Assembly (NCBI GenBank): GCA_964019155.1
Contig: OZ025244.1
Location: 5,822,419-5,886,418 of the forward strand
Source of the DNA: Osedax fenrisi
Taxonomy: Eukaryota; Annelida; Polychaeta; Sabellida; Siboglinidae
DNA length: 64,000 bases
Direction: 5' to 3'
Shown: positions 48,100-59,349 of the stretch, one piece after another
How positions within the stretch are numbered: position 1 is the stretch's first letter
Layout: each line of letters starts with the position of its first letter
Position numbers and translations under genes: made by a program
The notes under the pieces: generated by a model
Seen by the model: only the letters and a program-made list of their open reading frames with translations
The model's database searches: none
What the model was told of the DNA's origin: nothing

Positions 48100-48960
48100 T
48101 GAGTCACTTTGCTCCATTCTTTGATATCATCAATCTATTTTCTTTTAGGTATAACACATTTGCGTTTACCTTCAACCATACCGTGGAGGATTGTTTTGCT
48201 GAGGTTGTCATGTATAATTGTATGCCGTACCATTTTAGATTTCTTCGACGGATGGACTGTAATATTGGTTCATATGTACCAATTAAACTAATCATCACAT
48301 CTTTAATATACTCGTTTGTCATCATTTATTTATATGTTATTCCAAAAGTTTTCTGTAAGATTTGTTTTCGAAATCATGTAGTTTTTTTTTGTTGTAAAAA
48401 GGGCACTTATAGTCTAAGATTCGCAACCATAAGTTAGAATAAATAATACTAGAGAGCAATACAGATTGTATTTGAGCTTGAAACGGATATATTTGCTATT
48501 CCATATTGTAGTTAACCCTAGCATGGCCGATGTAGCTTGAACTAATATTATTATAATCTCAGAGTCGTTTGAGCAATATTTTGTAATTGTAGCACCGATA
48601 TATTTAAATTGATCTATTTCTTCTAGCTTTTCTCCATATAATTGGATGTTGGAATGAAGATTTCTGTAGATTACTGTTGATCATTAATTTGCTATTTTCT
48701 GCACTAATTTACATTATATATAGACTAGCACTATTTTACAGCTTGTTTGTGAGTGTTTGCAGTTCATTAGTTAAATGTTTATGTCATCAGCGAATCTGAG
48801 ATTAGATTGATTTCGACCACCAATTGATATATGATCATCTTGAATTCCAGTCATAATCTCTACAAGAAATAAAGAACACATAATATAGTAGATATCTCTG
48901 TCTCACACCAACAGTTGTCTTTAACATCATACATTGTATACTATTAAACATTATTGCGCA
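48050..48960 (-). pseudogene. Decayed LINE reverse transcriptase, C-terminal half
   Basis: Minus-strand reading from about 48930 gives GVRQRYLL, which stands for the usual GVRQGCLLSP, then IGGRNQSNLRFADDIN near 48790-48830 with the FADD catalytic box, then FKYIGATITKYCSND near 48590. Next comes RRNLKWYG-like sequence and, near 48110-48200, SKTILHGMVEGKRKC and IDDIKEW, a C-terminal signature of the CFDP2-like LINE type. Frames shift and stops are present. It would be the missing 3' half of the relic at 45640-47345, but it lies on the wrong side, so it is either another copy or a rearranged piece. The open frames on both strands at 48099-48437 are accidental or shifted readings of this relic. 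Confidence 0.75.
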
Positions 48961-49768
48961 TGTGCAATTTTGGTATAATGATGTTATTACACATTACATA
49001 TCAATGTCTTATTACATTAAGTATTATTTATTTTATAATGTATTATTGTTGTTTTCATTAATTGAATACACTATCAATATTTATATATTAATTTATCAAA
49101 AACGTATATATATACGTACATATTAAACATTTACTTATATACCCGAGGATATCATAAACGTTAACATGATGGTATTTGTAACCTTGTAATATTATTTATT
49201 TTGTTTTATCATAAACATTTATATATTATAAATAAATAATTGTTGTAAACGATAAATATATGTTATTAATATTATATTTTAATAAATAAATAAATTCGTT
49301 TTTAATTAATTGATATTTATTATCTATAAAATATACTCGAAATATATAATAATAATTTAAAAAATGAGTATGCTTTTATTTGTTGATAAGACTGTAGTAC
49401 TATTTTCAAGTATAAATATAGATATATAGATCATGTGTATATGGTTTTGTAATAGCATCAGATTGTGAATAATCAGTCTATGAGTCATGATTCTATAAAA
49501 TAATAATGTGAGCATATAAAAATATAAGAATATAGTAAATAAATACACTATCGAAAATACGTATTTTTTATATACATTGTGTAGTTTATGTATTATGTTA
49601 GATATTATATATCAAATATATATATATATAGTAATGATGTATATATAATGATTTCTTTAATTCTTATAGTGTCACTTGGTTATTTTTCTAGGACCATTTT
49701 CTACAATGAAAATTATTAGTTTTATTATTTATGTTTATAGAGGGCTTTACATATAATATATATGTATA

Positions 49769-49817
<49 letters not shown>

Positions 49818-50061
49818 CATAGTTATGATAATATAGATATAATATCACATATATATAATATAATATCACTTTAATACAATGTATCTATAATAGGTATATA
49901 GTAGATACACTCTACTTGTAGTGACAGTAAGGACAGTCCATCAGATTTATATTTGATCTGATGTTAACTTTAAATATCATTAAATCATTTACTTGACTTT
50001 ATTTATTAAATATGCATTATATTATTAAATTAATGATTATAAATATATCATATTTAGATAT

Positions 50062-50113
<52 letters not shown>
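48961..50113. other. AT-rich desert with (TA)n tracts
   Basis: No gene is recognised. TA microsatellites lie at about 49776-49815 and 50064-50113. The minus frame at 49357-49548 is AT-rich, with no domain. Confidence 0.6.
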
Positions 50114-50117
<4 letters not shown>

Positions 50118-50402
50118 ATTTGTATTATTATTTTTATTACTATTGTTATTGTTATTTTATGTTGATGGAGTCATTTCATCACATCCAATAACTTAGATGA
50201 AGTTTTCACTTATAACCATATTGATCTAATATAATTCGAAACCGCTCTCATGTTAAGGCATACATGGTTTTAACTAGAGCGTATCATTATATAAGATAAC
50301 TTATACATATTATTTTGAGACCCATTTTCGGTGGACGGGGCTCGAAACCGTGGTATACTGCTTGTGTGTCTGACGTATTAACCAACTGAGCCACATAGAC
50401 AG
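50114..50402 (-). mobile_element. tRNA-derived SINE, copy 2
   Basis: Minus-strand copy of the family at 44881-45198: head CTATGTGGCTCAGTTGG, CGTCAGACACACAAGCAG, B-box-like GGTTTCGAGCCCCGTCC, body TGCCTTAACATGAGAG and GGTTATAAGTGAAAACTTC, tail of TTATTG units read from the plus strand. Its B-box is closer to the tRNA consensus than that of copy 1. It is flanked on both sides by (TA)n tracts (to 50113 and from about 50404). Confidence 0.85.

Positions 50403-50403
<1 letters not shown>

Positions 50404-50487
<84 letters not shown>
50404..50487. repeat. (TA)n microsatellite
   Basis: Nearly pure TA repeat with two TTTATA interruptions. The 75-codon minus frame across it is a simple-repeat artefact (Ile-Tyr runs). 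Confidence 0.9.
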
Positions 50488-50489
<2 letters not shown>

Positions 50490-50573
50490 GATTATCAATA
50501 TAGTTAACACCCATTTCATAATATAACTATAATAAACCACAATCATCATTATGATATATTCTACGTAGAAGGT

Positions 50574-50857
50574 TTAATTAGAAGTAAGGAACCTCTCAAT
50601 ACGTATGTGTATAGTACCTCTTAGTAAGGCGTTTATGCCGAACGTGCTCAAAGAAGACGGTTTCCCGGCCACCACGTGACCTATGTCCGAAGAAAGCTTG
50701 ACCGCGGTGTCCGAGTGTGTGGCCTGGTTATCGAGAATCTTGAAATCAACAACCGGGCCGCTAGGGGGCGTGACGTTCAGACCGGAAGTTCCGAAATGCA
50801 TCAACGGCGACAGCCAAGGTAACATGGGCGTCGAGGTTAGTTGATGTCCGAGTAATG
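50574..50857 (-). CDS. Homeobox gene, last coding exon
   Basis: The stretch is clearly richer in G and C than its surroundings and holds an open minus frame to TAA at 50574-50576. Residues include LLGHQLTSTPMLPWLSPLMH, then a Ser/Thr/Pro-rich tail with PPSGPVVDFKILDN and SSLSTFGINALLRG. No OAR motif or other known domain is seen. Joining it to the exon at 51508-51415 through a GT-AG intron (51414-50858, 557 bp) keeps the frame: the G left over at 51415 joins CA at 50857. The acceptor CGCCAG/CA is inferred, not proven. The protein would act in the nucleus as a DNA-binding regulator; this tail would be its C-terminal activation or repression part. The exact gene is not identified. Confidence 0.6.
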
Positions 50858-50884
50858 CTGGCGATAGTGTCACGTGTGAATCGT

Positions 50885-50962
50885 TTATAGTTATGAGTCA
50901 CGTGTTAACTCGTAACTTTATTATGATGTTTATATAATTGTAATAATATTTATATATAATAT

Positions 50963-51019
<57 letters not shown>

Positions 51020-51410
51020 ATTTCATTATAATCGTACGATTATTCTACGATTATTATTATAGTTTTATCATAATATTATTTTAATACAATCATAATTTAT
51101 ATATGTATATATTGATGGTATTATTTTAAACACGATTTTATTATTAACATAATTTTATCGTAATTATAATTATAGTATTATTATACTGTTGTTAAAATAT
51201 TAATATAAAATAATAATTGTGTAAATTATGTAATTATAATTAATATAATAAGACCTTGGAGATCGTGTTAACATAGTGATGTTATCATTAGCGATACTTA
51301 TCGGTTAGTAGTCGATTAAGGTTGGGCGATACTATAGTGGTTCCTATATAAGTAGGGCGTATAAACCTGCAGGTGGCGTAATAATAGCGTCACTAGATGG
51401 CGTCATTATC
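50885..51410. other. Mainly intron of the homeobox gene
   Basis: Lies between the two homeobox exons, with a long (TA)n tract at about 50968-51012. Part of 51340-51410 stays open and moderately GC-rich in the homeodomain frame (TPPAGLYALLI then stop), so an alternative, shorter protein ending near 51330 by read-into-intron is possible. Confidence 0.5.
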
Positions 51411-51414
51411 GTAC

Positions 51415-51508
51415 CGGAAGTAAGTTTGTGTCTCCACACATCCGCGTATATCCGTGCTAGAGATTTCTCATGTTTTCTCCATTTAGCTCGTCGATTTTGG
51501 AACCAAAC
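51415..51508 (-). CDS. Homeobox gene, exon with homeodomain recognition helix
   Basis: The minus strand reads VWFQNRRAKWRKHEKSLARI, helix 3 of a homeodomain, from V47 through the end at position 60, with Q50 and N51. A splice acceptor (ACAAAG/GTTTGG) sits exactly before V47; an intron between homeodomain positions 46 and 47 is characteristic of the Prd/paired-like class. The exon continues as YADVWRHKLTS and ends at a possible donor GTACGA (51414). The first 46 residues of the homeodomain are not found upstream to 64000, so the preceding intron is longer than 12 kb or the exon lies beyond the window. Which Prd-like gene this is (homeobrain, Arx and others share WRK-EK) cannot be decided from helix 3 alone. 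Confidence 0.85.
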
Positions 51509-51854
51509 CTTTGTAATGTATATTATTAATTATTAATTAGTTATATCTATAAATATCTATTATTTGTATAGGATCAAAACATTAGTACAGTTGATGATAG
51601 TAACTACACAATCAGGTTAAATGCCCTACATATCAATTAACGTATAACACCTTTATAAATAGTTTAGTAAAAGTGTTTAGAAGTAACTAATATCTTTCGA
51701 TTACTCGTATACTAAAATTATAAAATATATTAAAAATATTATAGAATATTATTACAAGGTACTCTTTTAAATGAATTTATTATAATTGTAATTATATAAT
51801 CAATAAAAATATACATAATGACAATTGTATATATTATATATACAATTATATATA

Positions 51855-53083
51855 CAGTGAAAGCCGCTTACTTCGACAGCCACGTAATCGATAATTCGGC
51901 TACATCGACATTTCGAGATATTTTTGTTGGATTTACACCTATTTACATGTAAATTAATCCGCGTACATCGACAATCCACTTATATCGATAATTCGGCATT
52001 ATCGACATATTTATAAGGTAATATTTGGAATTGAATCCACTTATATCGACAAATTTGATTCTAAATCACATTATTTACAAATTTTAATTTGTATGGAAAG
52101 TATTCCCATAGTATTCATTGTTATTTCCCTACTACTCAATATCATCAGTATATTTATAAATAACTTGATCTTTAATATCTTACGTAATTGGTCAATATTT
52201 AGATACGCCAACAAATATGTATTGTGATACTTACGTATGTCTTATTTCATTTATTAAATTATAGTAACGATGCCAAAACGTAAATTAATTTCTTTGATAA
52301 ATACTGCTATCAATAATATTAACAATGGAAAGGATAGAAAGATTGTGGCAGGGGAACTGGGTGTTGGATTGTCTACTATTGTAGGATGGATGAAAGATGA
52401 GAAAAATATAATAGAAAATAGTAAAATTGTAAATTCAAAAAATGTAAAAAAAATTAAATTATCACCGTATGCTGATGTATAAAACCCATTATTAACATGG
52501 TTTTCTGCTATTCTTATTCTTATAAATATAAAGATCAAATAAGCCGATCCAAGATCGCCGATTATCGCGATCCTGCCCATCACTGACTATACTGTATACT
52601 ATATAGGTTAAGTATAACCTATACTTTATAATTAAGTATAATATATACTATATAGTATACTATACTATATATAATATACTTTACTATACTATAATATACT
52701 ATATACATTTAAGTAATACTTTTTAATATATTCTTTGGTTGAACATACCAATCACGATAACAGTAATATAAATACATGCATACAATCACATATTGATATA
52801 TACACTTAAATAAAATACAATCCGCTAAACAATCATCGATTACAAAATATTTTTAGTTTATATATACATTTTTTAGTAAATACATATTTATTATTTAATA
52901 AACATGTAATTACCTTTTTGTTATTATATTATATGAATATATTATAGTATTACATACAATTAATTATAAATAAACTAATGCGTTATACATCATTAGGGCT
53001 ACGCCCCTATCGCTCATATCGACAATCCGCCTATATCGACATTTGTTGAGCTTACACAACCATGTCGATGTAAGCGGCTTTCA

Positions 53084-53086
<3 letters not shown>
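51855..53086. mobile_element. pogo/Tigger-like DNA transposon, internally deleted
   Basis: Termini CAGTGAAAGCCGCTTAC(T/A)TCGACA are inverted at both ends, with TA on each side, as expected for the Tc1-mariner/pogo superfamily. Subterminal TATATCGACAATCCRC motifs repeat on both sides. The 1.23 kb length is about half of a full Tigger. The only coding remnant is the N-terminal DNA-binding part at 52270-52482. Confidence 0.85.
52270..52482 (+). pseudogene. Tigger transposase N-terminal fragment (CENP-B-type HTH)
   Basis: 70 residues. The start MPKRKLISL and the segment RKIVAGELGVGLSTIVGWMK match the N-terminal helix-turn-helix of pogo/Tigger and CENP-B proteins, which binds the element's ends. 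Family proteins are about 450-550 residues and carry a DDD catalytic core; here the frame stops at TAA 52480-52482 and no core follows. It is therefore a truncated remnant. It could still make a small DNA-binding peptide, but nothing shows that it is expressed. Confidence 0.75.
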
Positions 53087-53146
<60 letters not shown>

Positions 53147-53149
<3 letters not shown>

Positions 53150-54338
53150 TAGAAGCTCAGTAATTCAACATGCCGATAACTCAACATTGCCGATAACTCA
53201 ACATCCAAAAAATATTTGGTTGGATTCGTATCTTTTACGTGTTAACAAAAACCCTATAACTCAACAAATATAACTCAACATACATATAACTCAACATCGT
53301 TTTTATAATCCTAGCCTATACATTACATGTAAATATACATCCGATAACTCAACATTTATGAAAAATCAAAATATCACAAACATATGTTATTGGATTCGTA
53401 TCTTTTACATGTAAAACTACATTGCTCAACATATATAATTCAACATACATTATTCAACATGGTTTTATTTAATAATATATGGATATAAATATATAAACGT
53501 AAAAATACAATTACAATTATTATATTATCATACGAGTACTATTTTGAATGCATTTATGTGAACAAAACATTAATTAAGTCTATCTATAGACTAAGTCTAT
53601 ATATAGACTTATTAACTATCCCTCACAATGGACAATGACTCATGAGTGCATCCTTGAAAGGCATAATCAAGGATTAGGCCTATTTTGAATTATCCAATGG
53701 GGAATGGTTATTTTTAACAATAAGTTTATTAATATACATTCTTGTATATTCGAAATCATTAAAGATTATGAATCTAATTAAGTAACATATCAGTCAAGAG
53801 AAAATCTACGTCTATCTCCATAAATGAAAGCTAGTGACAAAGTAAACGATAAAATTAAATCAATTCAAGTAAATCTTATTTTTTTATAATCAATTTTAAT
53901 TAATTTTAATTATAATCTACAGATTCTAAAAGAATTACAGAATACTCGAAATTATCTAATTAAGAATAATTTAACTGACGATAATTGTTTATTACACATT
54001 ACTCATATTATAAATACGTTTAACAATCATGTTGATAAAAATGTAATACAATCAAAAATGAATAATTACTTTAATAAAAAATGAATATAGTACTATTCCC
54101 AATAAATCCTTGCTATTCCTATGACTTTTTATTTATTATAATTATTATTTTAGAACAATATACAATCTATAAACTTAATAATAATCATAAACCATCATTA
54201 GGAGTAATATACTATTAGTAGCGTAACAAATATACCATTATAAATAAAAATAAATTTATACATCCGATAACTCAACATACTCGCTAACTCAACATGACAA
54301 CTCCGTCCCGTCAATGTTGAGTTATCGAGCTTTGACTG
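53147..54338. mobile_element. Second pogo/Tigger-like element
   Basis: The left end CAGTAGAAGCTCAGTAATTC and the right end (reverse complement) CAGTCAAAGCTCGATAACTC are inverted repeats with about five mismatches, again with TA and a TA tract on each side. The motif GATAACTCAACAT recurs many times near both ends. It is 1.19 kb long and internally deleted. It shares termini type and size class with the neighbour at 51855 but not its sequence. Confidence 0.8.
53824..54084 (+). pseudogene. Tigger transposase C-terminal fragment
   Basis: The frame at 53923-54084 reads ILKELQNTRNYLIKNN ... FNNHVDKNVIQSKMNNYFNKK and stops. The ending resembles the usual C-terminus of Tigger transposases, which often close with Q-x-x-(I/L)-x-x-(F/Y)F-K-K. 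Just upstream, 53824-53868 reads MKASDKVNDKIKSIQ and can join it in frame by removing a 54-bp GT...ACAG segment (53869-53922), a possible mini-intron. The catalytic core is missing. Fragmentary and non-functional. Confidence 0.55.
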
Positions 54339-54354
54339 TATATATATATATATA

Positions 54355-54415
54355 CAGTCAACTAATAGTAATAGTAATACCCCTACTAATAGTAACATGT
54401 GGACATGCATGACTC
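54355..54415. mobile_element. Single end of a third TA-flanked element
   Basis: After TATATA the sequence begins CAGTCAACTAATAGTAATAG and repeats ACTAATAGTAA, in the same layout as the neighbouring Tigger ends. No inverted partner is found downstream, so it is a remnant end or a chance likeness. Confidence 0.4.
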
Positions 54416-54559
54416 CCAATATACAACAGCATATTCGACCCTATCGTTAAGTAAAATACATATAATATCACGTCTATATTGAGTTACCGTAAGTCTGCAC
54501 ATATCAAAGATAATATATTAAATATATACTATAGTATACTATATTTAACATCACAAGTG

Positions 54560-55010
54560 TTTACGCGTGTAGGAGTGAGTAATACCGATGAATGAGTCTC
54601 TACACTAATAACACAGGATATGTATAACTCCAACAACACAAAGCCATTACGCGATAATTAGGTAATCGTCATAACCCGGGCTCATAACTATAGTATTATT
54701 AGTTAACGATTATATTTATCTAGTTATACTAGTCATAGAATATCGTACGGCGGCGTTGATAGTTTAATTAGGTTAAACACAATGGTGGCGCGCTGGCGAC
54801 CGGGTTTAATCGGGTAATAATTACCGGAAATTGGACCCCCTGGCGAGCGTTCAAGCAGTAAACATCAATTAGCAAAGACTTACGACGCTGCCGGAGTATT
54901 GATTACGCGGTTACGTAAGAATGTCGCGAATTTAATGTACTTGAACGTGTACGGGGAGAGAGAGAGACACACATAACAATGTAATACTAGCGTGTTCAGA
55001 TGCTATCGCT
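54560..55010. promoter_or_regulatory. GC-richer island upstream of the homeobox exons
   Basis: A patch of mixed-composition DNA in AT desert, without an open frame or repeat. It contains homeodomain-type sites such as TTAATTAG, TAATTA and CAATTAG and several CG dinucleotides (GGCGCGCTGGCGACCGG, CGACGCTGCCGG). It lies in the presumed long intron or upstream region of the homeobox gene. A cis-regulatory element is the most natural reading, but this is inference from composition and place. Confidence 0.35.
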
Positions 55011-56213
55011 CTATAGATTTAATAGTATAATAGTCTATTATATAATATAAGTACGCATATATATATATGTATATATATATATTATGAGATCTTTAGTACA
55101 TATTATCAACAATTGTAGTCAACTAACATATACATAAATTAGTATTTTATGAAAGTAAAAAATGTTTAATAATTTTATTATAAATGTTTACCTTTTATTA
55201 CGATTGTTAAACTAATTGTTTATTATTCCGAATTATATCTACTTATATGTACTTAAATGTAGCACGTTTAGAATAAAATACTGGTATACGATATGTGTAT
55301 TATTTTGTAAATATGAAACATATGGCATCATCGTTATGGAGTAGTGAGCAATCGTGTTAATCATGTATATTTGTTATTACTTGCAACATAATTTGTAACA
55401 TTAATCAACACAAATTATATGTTATTTTATCATATGCGATATTGAAATAGTATACGAATATTCAATAAATCTATGTTTATCTTGTATAATATTAGAATTT
55501 TTTATAATATTTTATATTATTTTATAATATTACGACAATTTTCTATATTACCACATCAAATAATATGATCATTTATTTATTAAAACATTAATCTAATAAT
55601 TATATAAATTTACAAAAGATATATCTCAAAATTTCTTATTTTCTTTTTACAGTGTGTTTATTATGTTTCAAATGTATTATTAAATCATACATTTCACTTG
55701 ATAATATGTCTATATTTTAGTGTCTTATATATGCAATTGACAAATCATATTTTATTATATTATTATATATATATATAATTACATTATATGGTATGTTTAG
55801 TTGAACAATATAGTATATATATAGAATATATAATAATATCTATAGAATGTTAAACATATTTACATTTTTTATTGTGTATTCGTGTTATATTACTAATAAT
55901 AATTTAGTAATATAGGAAGAGTTTAATAACAATTAATACATTTTTAAGTACATCAAATTCTACTTAATTGTCCATTAATAACTATATTTTATATATGATA
56001 TCATATAATCTGACCTATTTTAAAGTCATAGGATATTGTATATTCAAGAAAATGTCCTTAGTTTATTGATGTTATACACGTTTGTATATATTTGTAATAC
56101 ACTATACTACTATGAAATATTTATTTTGTAGCGAACAAAATTATATACATTATAATAATAATTAAATACTATTTTCTAATATCTAATCTACTTTAAATAT
56201 AATACAATATCCA

Positions 56214-56253
<40 letters not shown>

Positions 56254-56480
56254 TACATTATATTCGTCTGAATATCATAATTATTAATATATTAGTATTA
56301 ACGGAAGCTCATCTATAAGTAAAACATTAGCTTATTTTTATAATTTCTTTATTACATAAACATGTCTTCTATTATACAACTATTGATAATATAATAATAA
56401 TAATTCCATAAAATATTATATTTATAATATATATTTACTGTGTAATTAAATAATAATATATTACTAAAATAATATTCGGA
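55011..56480. other. AT-rich desert
   Basis: No gene or transposon recognised. A (TA)n tract lies at about 56216-56251. Confidence 0.6.
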
Positions 56481-56489
56481 TTTAAATAA

Positions 56490-56715
56490 TAACTTATTAA
56501 CTGTGTATCGCGTGAATAGATTTACCCGATGTTAATTGCGTAACTATATCTATTAATAGAACCGTTGTTCTTCGATTAAGGGATACCATTACGAAGTGTA
56601 CTAAACGGTTCTATTGTGTTCAGTCGGATAGTAGGTTTGATCTAGTGGTGAGCGTATACGGCGCAATACGCTATCGAACAATCAATGGAGAGAAAGCATT
56701 GTCCGATCTAGAAAT
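56490..56715. promoter_or_regulatory. Second GC-richer island
   Basis: About 220 bp of mixed composition (GTGTATCGCGTGAATAG, AGAACCGTTGTTCTTCG, GTATACGGCGCAATACG). It includes a repeated inverted pair AGAACCGTT/AACGGTTCT around 56557 and 56607. It has no ORF. As with 54560-55010, it could be a conserved regulatory segment. Confidence 0.3.
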
Positions 56716-56868
56716 TAATTACCCATTATTAAACTTACTGGTAGATAAATAAACGTGTATATACAATATTATTTGTATAAGAAATATGAAATACTATTTA
56801 TAAAATATATCTAATACCTTATATAAACTAGGAAATTTAATTTAAACATAAGTATTAATCACGAAATA

Positions 56869-56907
<39 letters not shown>

Positions 56908-56910
<3 letters not shown>

Positions 56911-57742
56911 GAAAGTGACTGAATACGGAGAGTGCCCGAATACGGTCACTCTCGGTATCTCAAAAACCATAAATCCTACAAAAAATGTGTAATGAATAAC
57001 ATATTCATAATTATATAAATAGTCTAAAAATGTATTTTTTATTCTTTAATTATACTGATATATTCAATAAACTGATTTTTTTATTACGTTTTTAAATTAA
57101 TGTAAACAAATTTCAACTAAAATTATATATATTATTTCTATATTTATTATCAAATATTCATTAAATTATAAGCATATAGCTAGAGGTCATATACGTCTAT
57201 AATACGGACACTCTAGATGTCTTAATACGGATATCCTATAACCAATCAGCGCACAGCGTAATAATGTTTCTAATTTTCATAAAAATCGCGTGCGTCATAA
57301 TATTAATACCATCAATAAAAATAATTATAACATTTTACAATCACGCTATTATTTAGTTTCTTAAATTGTATTATTAATTAAAAAAATAATAAAAATAAAT
57401 AAATTATTAACTAATTAAATTAGAATAAATTGTTCATAAAAATAAATTAATTATAAATAATCTAATTGTAATTTGTCTGATTGATTCATCAATAATATAT
57501 AGTTAATCTAGTGGCATATAGGGTTTCCATATTATAACACAGGGTGTCCATATTCAGACATGGGTACCGAATACAGACACCCCGGTTATCTATGGAATTA
57601 AAATATTAAATAACATTTTAAAATCACAATAATATCTATAATCATATAATATTAATATATTGTAATTTTTGAATACAAATATTGAGTATATATAAAATGT
57701 TAAAACCATTTATTGTTAAAGTGTCCGTTATGGTTACTTTCC
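56908..57742. mobile_element. MITE-like element with GGGGAAAGTGAC end
   Basis: It starts GGGGAAAGTGACTGAATACG directly after a (TA)n tract and ends with the inverse GTTACTTTCC. The motif AATACGGACACTC or its inverse recurs inside (about 56925, 57210, 57545, 57720). It is 835 bp with no coding capacity. The right terminus is short and imperfect, so the class (pogo-like or other) and the exact end are uncertain. Confidence 0.55.
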
Positions 57743-57784
57743 ATTAATAAATTATTATAATAGCAATAAACTACGAATATAATA

Positions 57785-57824
<40 letters not shown>

Positions 57825-58099
57825 CTTAAATTATATTTGAATATTTTAAATTTAATCAGAATCACATGAATTTAAAATAATAAAAAATAAAAAAAGATTA
57901 AAATTAAATATAAACAAATATTTTAAAATTGTATATAATTTCATATATAAATTTATCTTATCCTTAACATTTATAATAGTAGTATACTACCAAATAATAA
58001 TAGTTTATTAAATATTGCTCTATATAGAAATATTTAATTAACTATTAATTATTAATATATTTAATTAAATAAATAAGGAAGTAATATAATTTCGTACGA
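57743..58099. other. AT-rich spacer
   Basis: Contains a (TA)n tract at about 57786-57820; otherwise nothing recognised. Confidence 0.55.
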
Positions 58100-58660
58100 T
58101 TTCATATTTAATAAATAAAACGTTTTATTTGTTCCATTATGTATTTTTATGTAAAAAAGTTGTTTTTTAATTCATTTACATTGCACATCTCTCTTCTGTT
58201 TACTTTTGTTAATAAATAATATGAGTTTTTATATATATTTCAAATTTCCAATAATAATATACAAATTTAAAATTAATAACTTGTCATTATTATAATAGAT
58301 TTCAAAATAATACATGGTACTTATTTTATTATAGGTTTATTTGATTTTGAATATGTTTGTTTTTAATATATTTAAAATATATTAATTACATATAACATAT
58401 ATAATAAATAATGTATTACAATTAAAATTTACAAACTTAAGAAGTTTTCGGTGTATTTAAAGTTAAGAACAAATTATTTCTATGTTCTCATTTACCAAAC
58501 GATATATTTTATTTATATGTTCTATTATTATTCGTTTATGTTAACGTTAACTTAAACTTTTACATTATGTATGTATTAATATTTATTTCACGTGTATATC
58601 AGTAACGTATATTAGTGTTTACAATAACAATTTTATAATTAGAAAATATTTAAATAATAT
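58100..58660 (+). mobile_element. 5'-truncated remnant of the CR1-type element (3' UTR only)
   Basis: It resembles 41100-41600: GGTTTATTTGATTTTGAATATG against GGTTTATTTGATTTTTAATA, then TTTAATATATTTAAAAT, the ACTAATAATTTATTAC-like stretch, and a block with TTATTTATATGTTC, TTCGTTTATGTTAACG and CAGTAACGTATATTAG against the GTTTATTTTTACGG and TAACGTATGTTATCG of the intact copy. Upstream, TATATATTTCAAATTTCC matches the 119-bp units. It is diverged and has no ORF. LINEs commonly leave such 5'-truncated copies. Confidence 0.55.
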
Positions 58661-58735
58661 ATTTTCGACAATATATTTGATTACATAATAATTAAACAAT
58701 ACAATATAAATTAAATATATATATATATATATATA

Positions 58736-59146
58736 CAGTCAAATCCCGATAAGTCGGTCTCGTAAGGGACCGGGAAAAGTGTCCGACTTAACGAGATGTC
58801 CGACTTATCCGAGATTAAGAATATCATTCAAATAAGGCATGAGATGCGAGAGTAAGTTAAAGGGTTACCGAAATGTGGAATTATGCAACAATCAATAACA
58901 TAAAATATTGTATTCAATAATATTTTATTGTATATATAATATTACTTACTAACATTATAATATTCATTATTTAAAGTAATAATTCGGACAATTTATAAAA
59001 AAGTCCGACTTATCCAGTCCAACTTATCCGACTTATCCGATTAATTTAACATGGAGCTAGATACAAATCCAACCAAACCAACTAAATATGTCCGACTAAT
59101 CGAGAATGCCGACTTACCCGTTGTCCGACTTACCGAGAGTTTACTG
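58736..59146. mobile_element. MITE of 411 bp, pogo-like
   Basis: The left end is CAGTCAAATCCCGATAAGTC and the right end (reverse complement) CAGTAAACTCTCGGTAAGTC. GTCCGACTTAACGAG, TCCGACTTATCC and similar motifs repeat near both ends. It is flanked by TA and by (TA)n tracts on both sides. Non-coding. The termini resemble in layout those at 51855 and 53147 (CAGT, then an arm rich in one short phrase). Confidence 0.8.
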
Positions 59147-59192
<46 letters not shown>

Positions 59193-59349
59193 TAAATATA
59201 AATGTATTTTATAAATATAAATAAATATATATTATATTATTATATAGATAAATATATAAATATATAATAATATATATATAAATGTATGAATTATTAAATA
59301 ATTTGTTATGATTATATAAATATAACTAATATCCATATATGATTTACAA

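Noticed and set aside
48099..48437. 112-codon plus-strand frame
   Set aside because: It is antisense to a decayed minus-strand reverse transcriptase with clear motifs (GMVEGKRKC, IDDIKEW).
50287..50514. 75-codon minus-strand frame
   Set aside because: It spans a (TA)n tract (Ile-Tyr runs) and the SINE head. The same applies to frames at 53014-53273 and 61966-62245.
54198..54419. 73-codon minus-strand frame
   Set aside because: It crosses the end of a Tigger-like element, a TA tract and the start of another element; a composite by chance.
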